14,920 nt of DNA from an uncultured Opitutales bacterium (GCA_900552245.1 URYY01000041.1:1-14920); one strand, 5' to 3'. Positions 6,251 to 13,420 are shown, numbered from the stretch's first letter. Translations and numbers: made by a program. Notes: generated from the sequence alone by a model not told the origin.

Positions 6251-8575
6251 ATGAAAATTGTAAAGAATTCGTGGCCCATACTCATCGTATCCAACCAGTT
6301 TGACACGCGAAACGACGAGAGTTTCAGACTTAGAGAGCTAGCTCATGAATTGGAGAGCAAGCACGAGTGCAAGATAGTTCCCTGCCTCTCCTACGAAGAC
6401 GCCATAGAGCTTCTGCTTAGCCGCACCGATTTTGGGGCGGTCGTGATAGACTGGGACATAAATAGAACAAACCCCGCAGCCAAGCATAAACCCGCCCAAG
6501 TGCTGTGCAAAATAAGGGGCAGGAATCCGAAAATTCCGGTATTCTTGCTGACAGACTGGCTGGAGGCAAGCGACTTGCCGCTGGAGGTTCTAAACCAGCT
6601 AACCGGCTGCCTCTGGAAAACTTCAGACACCATAGAATTTCTCGCAGGGCGCATAGAGCGGCACTTGGTAAAGTACGTAAAAGGGCTCTACCCGCCCTTT
6701 TTCGGCAAGCTTGTCGATTATGCCGAGGAGTACAAGTACGCCTGGCATACGCCGGGGCACATGGGCGGCACGGGCTTTCTCAGAAATCCATCGGGAGTTG
6801 CGCTTTACAATTTCTTTGGCGAAAACGTATTTAGAAGCGACCTGTCGATTTCAGTTCCCGAACTGGGCTCGCTATTGGACCATTCTGGAGTGACCGGAGA
6901 GGCCGAGAGAAACTCGGCGCGCGTATTCGGCGCCGACAGAACCTACTACGTCTTAAACGGCACATCGAACGTAAATCAGATTATCTGGCGAAGCTGCGTA
7001 CTGCCAAACGACTTGGTTTTGGTTGACAGGAACTGCCACAAGTCGCTCAACTACGCGATGGTCATAACGGATTCCCTTCCACTTTACCTTACGCCGCGGC
7101 GCAACAAGCTTGGAATCATGGGCCCCACGCGCCTTTCGGAGATGTCCGAAAAGCAAATTAAGGCAAAGATTAAGAGAAGCCGAATAATTCCGGACGCAGT
7201 AAAATTCCCGCCGCTTAAAATCGCAACACTTACAAATTCTACATACGACGGCATATGCTACAACGTTGAAAAGCTGCGCCGCGCGCTTGAGCAGGTCGCC
7301 GAAAACATACACTTTGACGAGGCTTGGTACGCCTACGCAAAATTCTACCCCCTCTACAAGGGCTTCTTTGGCATGACCGAATGCGAGATGAAGGCCGATA
7401 CTCCGCCCGTATTTGTAGCGCAATCCACCCACAAACTTCTGACAGCCTTCTCGCAAGCCTCGATGCTCCACATAAAAGACGGGGGTAGTAAGAAGATAGA
7501 CCGCGACCAATTTAACGAATCCTACATGATGCACGCCTCGACTTCCCCGCAATACAATATGATTGCCTCGCTTGACGTTGCAACCCGCATGATGGAAGAT
7601 AGCGGAGAGAGCATGTGGAAAGACATAATCGTAATGGCGGTTCAACTCAGAAAAACCGTTGCAAAAATCGCCCACGAGATAAAAGAGAAAAACCCAAACG
7701 ACTGGTTTTTTGACATCTGGCAGCCAAAGAAAGTCAGGGTCGATAAAGAAATTTTAAATTTTGAAAACGTATCGACCGAATACCTTGCGACAACTCAGAG
7801 CGCCTGGGTTTTAAATTCGGCAGACAACTGGCACGGCTTTGAAGACATCGAGGAAAATTACGCGATGCTCGATCCAATCAAGCTTACCTTTGTAACACCC
7901 GGAGTCGCGCAAGACGGCTCGCTAAAAGAGAGGGGAATACCGGCTGCAGTTGTGACAAACTACCTTTTGGACGAAGGCATAGTCTGCGAAAAGACCGACT
8001 ACTATTCGTTTTTGCTTTTAAATTCACTAGGCACAAACCGCGCAAAGCAAGAGACTCTTCTATCGGCGCTTCTAAAGTTTAAGCGCCTATACGACGAAAA
8101 TGCCCCCCTTTCAGAAGCCCTGCCCAACTTGGTTGAAAAATACCCGCAACGCTATTCAAAGGAAACGGGGCTAAAAGACCACTGTAGGGAGATTCACGAC
8201 TATATAAAATCTCGCAATATGTTGGAACTTTTGCACGGCGCTTTCGAAGCTCTGCCAGACCAGGCTATGAACCCGACAAGGGCGTACAGAAACGTCGTTG
8301 CAAAGAACGTGGAGTACGTGGAGCTTAGGAATATGCACGGGCGCATTCCCGCCGTAATGGTAGTGCCCTACCCACCAGGAATACCCGTTATAATGGGCGG
8401 AGAAATGATGAATAAAAAGGCAAAGCCCGTCAGCGACTACCTGAAGTCTCTTGAGGACTTTGAGAACAGATTTCCGGGCTACGAGCGAGAAATCCACGGC
8501 GTTGAGAAAATTAAAAAAGACGGCAAGATACGCTTTAGGATTATGTGCATAAAGGAAGAATCGGCTAGAGTCTAA
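6251..8575 (+). CDS. adiA: AdiA-type PLP-dependent arginine (or lysine/ornithine) decarboxylase
   Basis: This is a 774-residue member of the fold-type I Orn/Lys/Arg decarboxylase family; E. coli AdiA has 755. Residues 1 to about 135 form the receiver-like wing domain. The PLP core follows: WHTPGHMGG (165-173), GENVFRSD (190-197), GSLLDHSG (206-213), VLNGTSNVNQII (234-245), DRNCHKSLN (259-267), NSTYDGICYN (329-338), HFDEAWYAYAKF (354-365) with Asp356, and the Schiff-base Lys395 in QSTHKLLTAFSQAS. Toward the C terminus are NWHGFED, MLDPIKL and VPYPPGIP (705-712). CYN and DEAWY resemble AdiA; WFFDIWQP resembles LdcC. Arginine is my preferred substrate, but lysine or ornithine is not excluded. 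The role could be acid resistance or agmatine/polyamine synthesis. No antiporter gene is adjacent. The ATG has no Shine-Dalgarno. It looks monocistronic, ending 51 bp before a terminator. Confidence 0.93.
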   Translation: MKIVKNSWPILIVSNQFDTRNDESFRLRELAHELESKHECKIVPCLSYEDAIELLLSRTDFGAVVIDWDINRTNPAAKHKPAQVLCKIRGRNPKIPVFLLTDWLEASDLPLEVLNQLTGCLWKTSDTIEFLAGRIERHLVKYVKGLYPPFFGKLVDYAEEYKYAWHTPGHMGGTGFLRNPSGVALYNFFGENVFRSDLSISVPELGSLLDHSGVTGEAERNSARVFGADRTYYVLNGTSNVNQIIWRSCVLPNDLVLVDRNCHKSLNYAMVITDSLPLYLTPRRNKLGIMGPTRLSEMSEKQIKAKIKRSRIIPDAVKFPPLKIATLTNSTYDGICYNVEKLRRALEQVAENIHFDEAWYAYAKFYPLYKGFFGMTECEMKADTPPVFVAQSTHKLLTAFSQASMLHIKDGGSKKIDRDQFNESYMMHASTSPQYNMIASLDVATRMMEDSGESMWKDIIVMAVQLRKTVAKIAHEIKEKNPNDWFFDIWQPKKVRVDKEILNFENVSTEYLATTQSAWVLNSADNWHGFEDIEENYAMLDPIKLTFVTPGVAQDGSLKERGIPAAVVTNYLLDEGIVCEKTDYYSFLLLNSLGTNRAKQETLLSALLKFKRLYDENAPLSEALPNLVEKYPQRYSKETGLKDHCREIHDYIKSRNMLELLHGAFEALPDQAMNPTRAYRNVVAKNVEYVELRNMHGRIPAVMVVPYPPGIPVIMGGEMMNKKAKPVSDYLKSLEDFENRFPGYEREIHGVEKIKKDGKIRFRIMCIKEESARV

Positions 8576-8626
8576 GGCTCGAACGCACAAAGCTTAAAAT
8601 TTAACCGCTAAGGCAAGGTAAAAGCA

Positions 8627-8661
8627 AGGCGCGAAGACTTAAGTTTTCGCGCCTATTTTTT
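8627..8661 (+). terminator. Rho-independent terminator after the decarboxylase gene
   Basis: Perfect 9-bp stem AGGCGCGAA (8627-8635) / TTCGCGCCT (8646-8654), extendable by three pairs (one G-T) to a TTAA loop, followed by ATTTTTT. This is a strong intrinsic terminator facing the plus strand, 51 bp after the decarboxylase stop. Confidence 0.9.
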
Positions 8662-8681
8662 GAGCAATTTATATATTTATC

Positions 8682-8710
8682 TTGATAAAAAAACAAAATT
8701 TTCATATATT
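8682..8710 (+). promoter_or_regulatory. Near-consensus sigma70-type promoter, likely leaderless
   Basis: TTGATA (8682-8687), a 17-base spacer, and TATATT (8705-8710) each match the housekeeping consensus at five of six positions. Transcription would start near 8716-8718, while the downstream ATG is at 8720. The mRNA would have almost no 5' leader and no room for a Shine-Dalgarno. Confidence 0.65.
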
Positions 8711-8719
8711 TTACCTGCT

Positions 8720-9544
8720 ATGAAAAGATCCGATTTTTTGCTTACTCTAGCAGGCTTTGGCCTGACACTTTTTGCCGCTCCAAGTCTCTTTGCCGAAAGT
8801 AAAAAAATGTCGCGCAAAGAGTTTGAAGAATTTTTGAAATCGCAAGTAAAAACCGACGAAAACGGCGATGTCTATATTGATTTAAAACCGCCAAGTCAGG
8901 ATATAATAAAAAAAGTAAGATTCGTAGAAAAAGAAGAATCATTCCCCAGCGGCGCAATTAAAATGCAAAAGTTGCGCCCCGGTATAATTTCCTCAGCAAT
9001 GTTGAGATGGCTGTGTCTATATGAACCCATATTGAATTTTGAAATATATTGCAAACTCCTAGACGAAGAAGAGAAGAAATTAGAAAAGGAAAGAAAAAAA
9101 AGAGAAAGAAACGCCGGCAAAAGATACACTCAACCAAAAATTGAAAAAAAGAAGCCGAATAAGTATTCGCCCGTACCGCCCTTAGTAGTGGAGTTTCTTG
9201 ATAAGAACGATGTGGGGCTAAGAGTCATGAGCTTTTCAAAACAAACTGTCATAGAAAAGCTAAAGGACGGGCACCCATTCTTATGTTATGGCGGCTTTAG
9301 GGGCGACCTTGAAGAGCGCAATGAAAAGCGCAAAACGTTCAAAAACATATTAGAGTGGAGAGATGCTCTGAGTGTTATAAGAAAGAGCAAATCATCTATC
9401 ACCAGTTTCGGAATTAGATTTATTACCGGATTTAACGAGCAATCGAGAGAATTTAAAATGCATGATGGAATTGAAAAATCATATTGGATAACCGATGACG
9501 AGTTAAAGGACTCATGCGAGGTGTTAATTGGAATAGTGCTCTAG
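8720..9544 (+). CDS. Exported protein of unknown function, paralog 1 (possible inactive papain/C39-like fold)
   Basis: This is a 274-residue protein with a signal peptide: MKR, a hydrophobic stretch at about 5-20, and probable cleavage after FAAPSLFA (residue 25). I do not recognise the family with certainty. It is clearly a paralog of the 236-residue protein encoded at 9985: FAAPSL.A, LKS.V, NGDVY.D, ISS....WL, NG/DG-P-(F/Y)-L, EKRK(T/S), ITGFN and W(I/L)T.DEL align in order. Relative to that paralog it has a Lys/Glu/Arg-rich insert at about 114-150 that looks charged and flexible. The pattern of an N-terminal helix ending in a Tyr-containing motif, a central G.PFL strand, and a C-terminal ITGFN...F....W strand pair resembles papain-like C39 peptidases, but the expected catalytic Cys and His are absent. 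ATG 8720 is chosen because it starts the signal peptide; an upstream TTG (8660) is unlikely. The gene is richer in A/T than its neighbours. Confidence 0.8.
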   Translation: MKRSDFLLTLAGFGLTLFAAPSLFAESKKMSRKEFEEFLKSQVKTDENGDVYIDLKPPSQDIIKKVRFVEKEESFPSGAIKMQKLRPGIISSAMLRWLCLYEPILNFEIYCKLLDEEEKKLEKERKKRERNAGKRYTQPKIEKKKPNKYSPVPPLVVEFLDKNDVGLRVMSFSKQTVIEKLKDGHPFLCYGGFRGDLEERNEKRKTFKNILEWRDALSVIRKSKSSITSFGIRFITGFNEQSREFKMHDGIEKSYWITDDELKDSCEVLIGIVL

Positions 9545-9801
9545 AAACTATTTTGAAGGCGCTGTGAAAGCGACTCCCTTTTGCAGCGCCATGGCAAATT
9601 GCAAATATCGCAACTAATTTGCATTCATTTTAAAAGCAAAAATCCAGGCATTAAAGCGATAATATTTCTTTGCCAGCTTGCAAAAGGCCCGGATAAAATG
9701 TTTAGGGTGTGGCATATCTTATCTATGTCAGTCCCAATGTTTACATCACTATTTGATATTAAAAACTCCGTTGGAAGTAAGGCTAGGACTTTCCTTGCCT
9801 A

Positions 9802-9817
9802 TTCCCAATATTGGGAA
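9802..9817. repeat. Perfect 16-bp palindrome TTCCCAATATTGGGAA
   Basis: The sequence TTCCCAATATTGGGAA equals its own reverse complement. It is centred between the arms of the longer-spaced inverted pair CCTTGCCT (9793-9800) and AGGCAAGG (9859-9866). It could be a dyad operator or a copy of an interspersed palindromic repeat; one copy in this window cannot decide. Confidence 0.7.
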
Positions 9818-9929
9818 AATCCGCGAAATTTTTAGAATTAAGCGAATCCGAATTTGCAAGGCAAGGCTCTAAAAAAGAAGACAAATATAAGAAGTAAAAA
9901 AACACACAAAACGCATGCGCAATATTAGA

Positions 9930-9947
9930 AATATAAATATTTATATT
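9930..9947. repeat. Perfect 18-bp AT-only palindrome upstream of the second paralog
   Basis: AATATAAATATTTATATT is a perfect palindrome that ends 37 bases before the ATG at 9985. Its right half is shared in sense with the upstream region of the first paralog: ATATTTAT followed one base later by TTG, 39-40 bases before each ATG. This suggests a shared promoter-proximal element. Confidence 0.6.
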
Positions 9948-9984
9948 GCAAAAAAGATACAAATACTTTAGCGTAATCTGTATT

Positions 9985-10695
9985 ATGAAGAGGTTAAACT
10001 TTCTACTTTTACTTATATCGTTTGTTTTTTCAATATTTGCAGCCCCAAGCCTGCTTGCGCAAAAAGAGAGGCTTACGACGGCAAAGATGAAAGAAATTCT
10101 AAAAAGCAGAGTGCTCAAAGCAGATAATGGAGATGTCTATTTTGATATAACGCGCGCGCCGGCTGAAGTTCTCAAACAAGGCGGCGATATAAGTTCTACC
10201 GTAATAGATTGGCTTGCCTATTACGACCCTAATTACGACTTTGAAAAATTAAATAAGATGACCGTGAAAGAAGCCGGTAAAAGCGGCGTTGGTCCCCGCT
10301 CTATGAGCGCCCTTTTAGATGCAATTGTCGATTTTATGGCGACAAATAACGTGAAGCTGCGCCCCGTAAAAATACTTCCAAACAACATAAGAAACAGAGT
10401 TGAAAACGGCCAGCCCTACCTACTTGCAATATGGTACTCCGACGCGCTCGATAAAATCCAAGCCCGCTCCGAAAAGCGCAAGAGCTACAAGGATATGAAA
10501 GAGTGGAAGAAGTTCTTAAGAGATGCCGAAATTAAGGATTTTAAGGACGGCTCAAGCGCAACTTACGCTCAAATTACGGGCTTTAACAAAGCAACCGGAG
10601 AATTTAGAATTTCGCTCGGTTCGCAAGGTTCGTTCTGGCTAACGGCAGACGAGCTTGACAAGCTCGCATACAGAGTTTTGGAGCCGAGGCTGTAA
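9985..10695 (+). CDS. Exported protein of unknown function, paralog 2 (possible inactive papain/C39-like fold)
   Basis: This is a 236-residue protein with a signal peptide: MKR, hydrophobic residues 5-20, and cleavage probably after FAAPSLLA (residue 25). It is homologous along its length to the protein encoded at 8720 but lacks that protein's charged insert. Features in order: ILKSRV and NGDVYFD (38-54); GGDISSTVIDWLAYYDPNYD (66-85), which resembles the active-site helix of C39-like peptidases with Asp68 where a Cys would stand; a segment about 101-127 with GVGPRSM and NNVKLRP; NGQPYLLAIWY (141-151); EKRKSYKDMKEWKKFL (163-178); and AQITGFNKATGEFRIS...FWLTADEL (195-224), where Thr193 replaces the expected His. 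It ends VLEPRL. ATG 9985 begins the signal peptide; a TTG at 9946 is an unlikely alternative. No Shine-Dalgarno is visible. Confidence 0.82.
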   Translation: MKRLNFLLLLISFVFSIFAAPSLLAQKERLTTAKMKEILKSRVLKADNGDVYFDITRAPAEVLKQGGDISSTVIDWLAYYDPNYDFEKLNKMTVKEAGKSGVGPRSMSALLDAIVDFMATNNVKLRPVKILPNNIRNRVENGQPYLLAIWYSDALDKIQARSEKRKSYKDMKEWKKFLRDAEIKDFKDGSSATYAQITGFNKATGEFRISLGSQGSFWLTADELDKLAYRVLEPRL

Positions 10696-10769
10696 GCGAA
10701 AATCCGAAGTGCGCGGCGGGCAATCGCTGCGTTTCCTGCTGGAACAAGGTTATAAAGGCAGATTTAAAG

Positions 10770-10805
10770 AAAAAAGACCGGCTGTGATTGCAGTCGGTCT
10801 TTTTT
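10770..10805. terminator. Bidirectional intrinsic terminator
   Basis: A perfect 11-bp stem AAAAAAGACCG (10770-10780) / CGGTCTTTTTT (10795-10805), with a further CTG/CAG pairing in the loop. T-runs follow the stem on both strands, so it can end transcription of the plus-strand paralog and of the convergent dehydrogenase gene. Confidence 0.9.
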
Positions 10806-10909
10806 GTAGAGGCCGCCAAGGCCTTACTAAAATTATCTAAAGACCCAGAAATTTTACATATTGGAATGGCAATGAAGCGCAAGTTGCCATAAAAAACAAC
10901 AAAAAGCGC

Positions 10910-12070
10910 TTACTTATTTGGAATTAAATCAAATATGGCCTTTAAGTCTGAAAGCGGATACTGCTGAGACTCTCCGTCCATTGCAAAGAGCTTTGCAGCG
11001 TGCTTTGCAAGCTCTGCGTTGTCCGGATTTTCGACGCCGACTTGCGCCCAAGTTAGTGGAGCACCTATGTCGGAAAGCAAATCTTCAAAGGCCCTTATCG
11101 CCAACTTCTCATCGCCTGCGCAATCAATGCCCAATACATTTTTTGCAAAAGAAAGCAAGCGGGGCTTTATTTTATCGGCCTTAAACTTCATCCAGGCGGG
11201 AGTTACCATCGCTAAGCCCGCGCCGTGTGCTATGTCGTAAACGGCACTCATTGCATGCTCAAGCGAATGGCAGGGAAGGCTGTTATTTTCGAGCCCCAGT
11301 AGCCCTGTGCCGTTCCAAGCCAAGGTTGCAGACCACATTATATTGGCTCTGGCGTCCAAATCTCTTGGGTTTTTTGCAAGAGTTTTTGCGCAAGCTATAA
11401 CAGAGCGCAATACACCCTCAATGTAAGAGCAAGTCGAAACCACCTCGCGCTCGGTAGTCATGTAGCCCTCCATTAGGTGAGACATCATATCGCTTGCAGC
11501 ATACGCCGTCTGTTTTTGGGAGATTGTGAGCGTGTAAGTCGGATCCAAAAACGAGGCGCGAGGGTGCGAAGCCAAGCCGCCGCCCGTGCCGAATTTTTCG
11601 AGAGTATCCTCCTTTGTAATGACAAAGCAACCGTTCATTTCGCTGCCCGTAGCTGGCATAGTCATAACATCTACAACCGGCAGGCAAGCTGTTACGGGCG
11701 CCCCCTTTGCCAAAACGTCCCAAAAATCCACGCCGGCAAGAGTTAGTGCAATAGCCTTAGATTCGTCAACAACGCTTCCGCCGCCGACAGCCACTACAAC
11801 GTCCACACCCGCGGCCCTCGCCTTCTCAACGCCCTCGCGCGTGTGCTTGTATGACGGGTTTGCCTTTACGCCGCCGTGCTCCACAAATTTAACGCCATTT
11901 GAGCTCAACTGCCCCTTTACCAAATCGTAAAGGCCGCTTTTTTTAATACTTTCCTTACCGTACACAAAGAGCGCATTCTTGCCGTATTTTGCAACTTCCG
12001 CCCCCAATTTTTTAACTACTCCCTCGCCAAAGTAAATCTTTGTCGGATTTTGGTATGTAAAACTTCTCAT
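10910..12070 (-). CDS. Iron-containing alcohol dehydrogenase (butanol dehydrogenase/YqhD-like)
   Basis: This is a 386-residue cytoplasmic group III (Fe-type) alcohol dehydrogenase that interconverts aldehydes or ketones and alcohols with NAD(P)H. The N terminus FTYQNPTKIYFGEG (4-17) is typical of the BDH/YqhD branch. GGGSVVDESK (96-105) binds the dinucleotide, and PATGSEMNGCFVI (139-151) is a family signature. The four metal ligands appear intact: Asp194, His198 (SDMMSHLME), His268 (PCHSLEH) and His282 (IAHGAG), with the 14-residue spacing between the last two that E. coli YqhD has. The substrate cannot be told from sequence; detoxification of small aldehydes or fermentative butanal/propanal reduction are usual roles. 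No Shine-Dalgarno precedes the ATG. It lies 162 bp downstream of galM, separated by a terminator, so it probably has its own promoter; a TTTCAA/TTGAAA dyad lies at 12120-12137. Confidence 0.94.
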   Translation of the reverse strand: MRSFTYQNPTKIYFGEGVVKKLGAEVAKYGKNALFVYGKESIKKSGLYDLVKGQLSSNGVKFVEHGGVKANPSYKHTREGVEKARAAGVDVVVAVGGGSVVDESKAIALTLAGVDFWDVLAKGAPVTACLPVVDVMTMPATGSEMNGCFVITKEDTLEKFGTGGGLASHPRASFLDPTYTLTISQKQTAYAASDMMSHLMEGYMTTEREVVSTCSYIEGVLRSVIACAKTLAKNPRDLDARANIMWSATLAWNGTGLLGLENNSLPCHSLEHAMSAVYDIAHGAGLAMVTPAWMKFKADKIKPRLLSFAKNVLGIDCAGDEKLAIRAFEDLLSDIGAPLTWAQVGVENPDNAELAKHAAKLFAMDGESQQYPLSDLKAIFDLIPNK

Positions 12071-12178
12071 ATCTATTTTATTTCAATTCAAAAATAGTCT
12101 CTAAACTATACGGATATCTTTTCAAGACATTTTGAAACTCTTTTTCAAATAATAAAAAACAAGCGAAAATCAAATGGC

Positions 12179-12211
12179 AAAAAAAAGGCGGATAAGCAAA
12201 AGCTACCCGCC
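12179..12211 (-). terminator. Rho-independent terminator after galM
   Basis: On the reverse strand a GGCGG...CCGCC stem (12207-12211 with 12187-12191), an inner AGC/GCT pairing with a small asymmetric bulge, and a TTTT loop are followed by eight T. It ends 22 bp after the galM stop. Confidence 0.85.
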
Positions 12212-12232
12212 GAAAAGCAAATCAAAGAAAAT

Positions 12233-13420
12233 TTACTGCTCGTCCCTATCGGCATCAAAAACGCTGAAGCGGTAGATGCTTTTGGAGGTGAAAGTTTCGC
12301 CCGGAGTTATGGTAGTTGATGGGAAGAAATCCTGATTTGGGGTATCGGGCGCATGCTGGGGTTCAAGCACCATCGCGGCATACTTGTAGAAGGCTTTGCC
12401 GTTTGCCCCCTTTAGAGAACCGTCTAGCCCCTGCCCTGAATAGAGCTGTATGGCGGGCTCCTGAGTGTAAACTTCAAGAACGCGTCCGCTTTTCGGGTGG
12501 AATACGCGGCAGGCAAGCCCCATGATATCGACGGGCTTTGAGAGGTTGAAGTTGTGGTCGTAACCGCCCGCAATTTTTATCTGCTTATTTGAAAAATCCT
12601 TAATTCTTTCGCCTATGGCGCGGAATTCGTTAAAATCAAATGGCGTATCCTTTACGGGCAAAAGCTTGCCTGTCGGAATAAGCTCATCGTCAACCTCTGT
12701 TATGCTATCGGCGGGAATTTGTATGTGATGGGTTAGGATATTGCCATTACCTGCCCCAGCCAAGTTAAAGTAAGGATGCAAGGTGAGGTTGCAAACAGTG
12801 GTCTTATCAGTCTGAACTGTGTATTCAACGCTCAGTTCATTTTGGTTGTTCAGCTTAAATAGCGCCTCGACCTTCAAATTTCCGGGAAAGCCCATCTCGC
12901 CGTCGGGAGAGATTCTTGAAAATTTGACGCCCGCGAAGTCCTCGCCCTTTACGGCTTCTGCGTCCCAAACGTGCTTGTCAAACCCCTTTGTGCCTCCATG
13001 GAGGGCATTTTCATTTTCGTTGGCGGGAACTTTGTATTTAACGCCGTCTATTTCAAACTCGGCGTCGCCAAGGCGGTTTCCAAAGCGTCCAACTATGGGG
13101 CCTAGGTAATTTTTATCATTTTCGTAAGCCGCCAAATTCGGGAAATTTAAAACTACGTTATCAAACTTTCCAAATTTATCCGGAACTGAAATTTCTATGA
13201 CTCTAGCTCCGAAATTAATGAGCTTAACCGTCATAGAATTTGCATTTGTTAAAGTAAATTCCGTAACAGGTTTACCGTCTGAAGTCTTGCCGTAGTCGGA
13301 AGTTGCGACTGTCGGAGCTGGAAGCGTTGTGGGAGATGCGGCCTGCTTATCCTCGGCGCGCGAAAACGGCGCAAGAGAGATAGTCAAAGCCGCTAGGAAT
13401 AGTGGATAGTAATGTCTCAT
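12233..13420 (-). CDS. galM: Exported aldose 1-epimerase (galactose mutarotase)
   Basis: It interconverts the alpha and beta anomers of galactose, glucose and related aldoses. From ATG 13420 the product has 395 residues, with a signal peptide (hydrophobic 5-19) and likely cleavage after FSRA (residue 22), then a Thr/Ala/Pro-rich linker to about 40. The mutarotase domain follows with LINFGARV (67-74), PIVGRFGNRLG (108-118), NALHGGTKGFD (138-148), LHPYFNLAG (214-222), GYDHNF (286-291) and YTQEPAIQLYSG (318-329). The residues corresponding to the catalytic set are His141, His215, Asp288 and Glu321, all present, so the enzyme should be active. Export to the periplasm fits mutarotation of sugars released outside the cytoplasm. 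A TTG at 13519 would add 33 residues before the signal peptide and is unlikely. It is not in a visible gal operon. Confidence 0.94.
   Translation of the reverse strand: MRHYYPLFLAALTISLAPFSRAEDKQAASPTTLPAPTVATSDYGKTSDGKPVTEFTLTNANSMTVKLINFGARVIEISVPDKFGKFDNVVLNFPNLAAYENDKNYLGPIVGRFGNRLGDAEFEIDGVKYKVPANENENALHGGTKGFDKHVWDAEAVKGEDFAGVKFSRISPDGEMGFPGNLKVEALFKLNNQNELSVEYTVQTDKTTVCNLTLHPYFNLAGAGNGNILTHHIQIPADSITEVDDELIPTGKLLPVKDTPFDFNEFRAIGERIKDFSNKQIKIAGGYDHNFNLSKPVDIMGLACRVFHPKSGRVLEVYTQEPAIQLYSGQGLDGSLKGANGKAFYKYAAMVLEPQHAPDTPNQDFFPSTTITPGETFTSKSIYRFSVFDADRDEQ

Larger units (their letters stand above)
9545..9984. other. 440-bp gene-free stretch between the two exported paralogs
   Basis: Small ORFs cross this AT-rich region, but none has a convincing start, a signal peptide or a resemblance I can place. 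It holds a GGCGCTG/CAGCGCC hairpin (9558-9590) without a T tail, an inverted repeat TGCAAAT/ATTTGCA just after it (about 9599-9624), a perfect 16-bp palindrome (9802-9817) inside an 8-bp inverted pair CCTTGCCT/AGGCAAGG (9793-9800, 9859-9866), and an 18-bp AT palindrome (9930-9947) just before the second paralog. The promoter of the second paralog should lie near its 3' end. Confidence 0.55.

Noticed and set aside
6953..7675. 240-residue minus-strand ORF inside the decarboxylase gene
   Set aside because: It is fully antisense to a well-conserved catalytic region (including the PLP lysine) and has no family signatures; the length comes from the host gene's codon bias.
9558..9590. GGCGCTG/CAGCGCC hairpin after the first exported paralog, as a terminator
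   Set aside because: The stem is good, but no T-run follows and the loop is long; it is mentioned only as a hairpin.
9581..9872. Two overlapping plus-strand small ORFs (84 and 64 residues) in the gap between the exported paralogs
   Set aside because: No ribosome-binding site, no signal peptide and no recognised motif; one runs across the perfect palindrome. I treat the stretch as non-coding.
9783..10118. 111-residue minus-strand ORF overlapping the start of the second exported paralog
   Set aside because: It starts inside the opposite gene's coding sequence and ends in AT-rich DNA; its hydrophobic N terminus is likely the antisense of the real signal peptide region.
10871..10909. AAGCGC/GCGCTT inverted repeat just after the alcohol dehydrogenase stop
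   Set aside because: The arms are short and separated by about 25 bases; the nearby bidirectional terminator explains transcript ending better.
12119..12137. TTTCAA-gacatt-TTGAAA dyad upstream of the alcohol dehydrogenase gene, as an operator
   Set aside because: Six-base AT-rich arms in an AT-rich stretch are easily due to chance, and I could not place a promoter beside it.
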